From Symbiobacteriaceae bacterium (GTDB taxonomy: Bacteria > Bacillota > JAAYKD01 > WRDA01): a DNA stretch of 31,708 nt. Position numbers and translations under genes: made by a program. Position 1 is the stretch's first letter; every line of letters begins with the position of its first letter. The notes below the pieces were generated by a model, which saw only the letters and a list, made by a program, of their open reading frames with translations, made no database searches and had not been told where the DNA came from. Shown in pieces: positions 31,499-31,708 of the stretch. Location: positions 1 through 31,708 of the forward strand of contig WREE01000002.1 in assembly GCA_009779515.1 (NCBI GenBank), in the 5' to 3' direction.

Positions 31499-31708
31499 AT
31501 GGTCAGTGAACTCAGAAAAAGTCTGCAACCGCTTCTGGCGGGGTGGTTAAAAACCGAAAGCTCACGCCTTGGACTAACCACCTTACTTTTCTTTATTAGC
31601 TATGCTATACTGGTAGGCTACTTCTACTACTCGGCAGTGGCTACTAAAAAAGAGTTGCCCAAGCTGCGGCGTATTACCGGACTGGATGCTGTGGACGAAG
31701 CGGTTGGC
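31499..31708 (+). CDS. 5' end of a membrane protein (cut by window end)
   Basis: The ATG at 31499 is preceded by AAAGGAGTGAAGG. The frame stays open to the window end (70 codons), so it is incomplete. It starts 'MVSELRKSLQPLLAGWLKT', then one membrane segment (~26-46, LGLTTLLFFISYAILVGYFY), then a basic stretch ending 'LRRITGLDAVDEAVG'. That last segment resembles, from memory, the N-terminal region of large membrane proteins of the DUF6754 type, where the text continues toward RATEMG. This is unverified. Function unknown. Confidence 0.7.
   Translation, partial: MVSELRKSLQPLLAGWLKTESSRLGLTTLLFFISYAILVGYFYYSAVATKKELPKLRRITGLDAVDEAVG

Noticed and set aside
1..31708. CRISPR array, prophage or toxin-antitoxin pair
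   Set aside because: No regularly spaced repeats, phage structural or integrase genes, or short paired genes of that type were found on either strand.

Overview
The window looks like chromosomal DNA of an anaerobic, Gram-positive-type bacterium of the Bacillota (Clostridia or a related class). This is inferred from content: a tungsten/molybdopterin aldehyde:ferredoxin oxidoreductase with its own polyferredoxin, YcdB/YcdC-type secreted proteins with copper-amine-oxidase-like and SLH-like domains, strong AGGAGG ribosome binding sites, and a radical-SAM/DUF4130 DNA-repair gene pair. No species assignment is possible. There is no prophage, CRISPR array or rRNA here. Most of the window is housekeeping or accessory metabolism, interrupted by one IS200/IS605 element and several palindromic intergenic elements.

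Layout. (1) 1-1881: 3' part of a large probable extracellular beta-rich protein. (2) 8680-2088, minus strand: a three-gene unit of two secreted YcdB/PepSY-like paralogues and an APH(6)-type kinase. (3) 8861-10201: allantoinase. (4) 10247-11986: an IS200/IS605 element with tnpA, tnpB and a probable omega-RNA. tnpB has ATA where its ATG should be. (5) 12047-15672: radical-SAM DNA repair protein, DUF4130 partner and MATE exporter. The first two meet at a G_GGG_GGA heptamer followed directly by a stop, and the second has no ordinary start codon. (6) 18581-15843, minus: N-acyl-D-amino-acid deacylase and alanine-racemase-like enzyme, a probable D-amino-acid salvage pair. (7) 18761-24214: polyferredoxin, AOR, MoaD/ThiS-like protein, PglD/NeuD-like acyltransferase, KAS III, acyl carrier protein and polysaccharide deacetylase, mostly tightly packed. 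(8) 24281-28042: tRNA-Lys, pstB, a pstC-pstA fusion, tRNA-Val, a palindrome-rich spacer with a possible small RNA, and tRNA-Glu. (9) 29873-28074, minus: chemoreceptor with a dCache sensor. (10) 31255-30008, minus: class V aminotransferase. (11) 31499 to the end: start of a membrane protein.

The most unusual points are the AOR/KAS III/ACP cluster, the frameshift-like junction at 13486-13495, the two ATA-start genes, and three families of short repeated intergenic elements. Two of these families show compensatory base-pair changes between their copies. The third is a 53-nt element present at 24471 and 31423 with the same length in both places.
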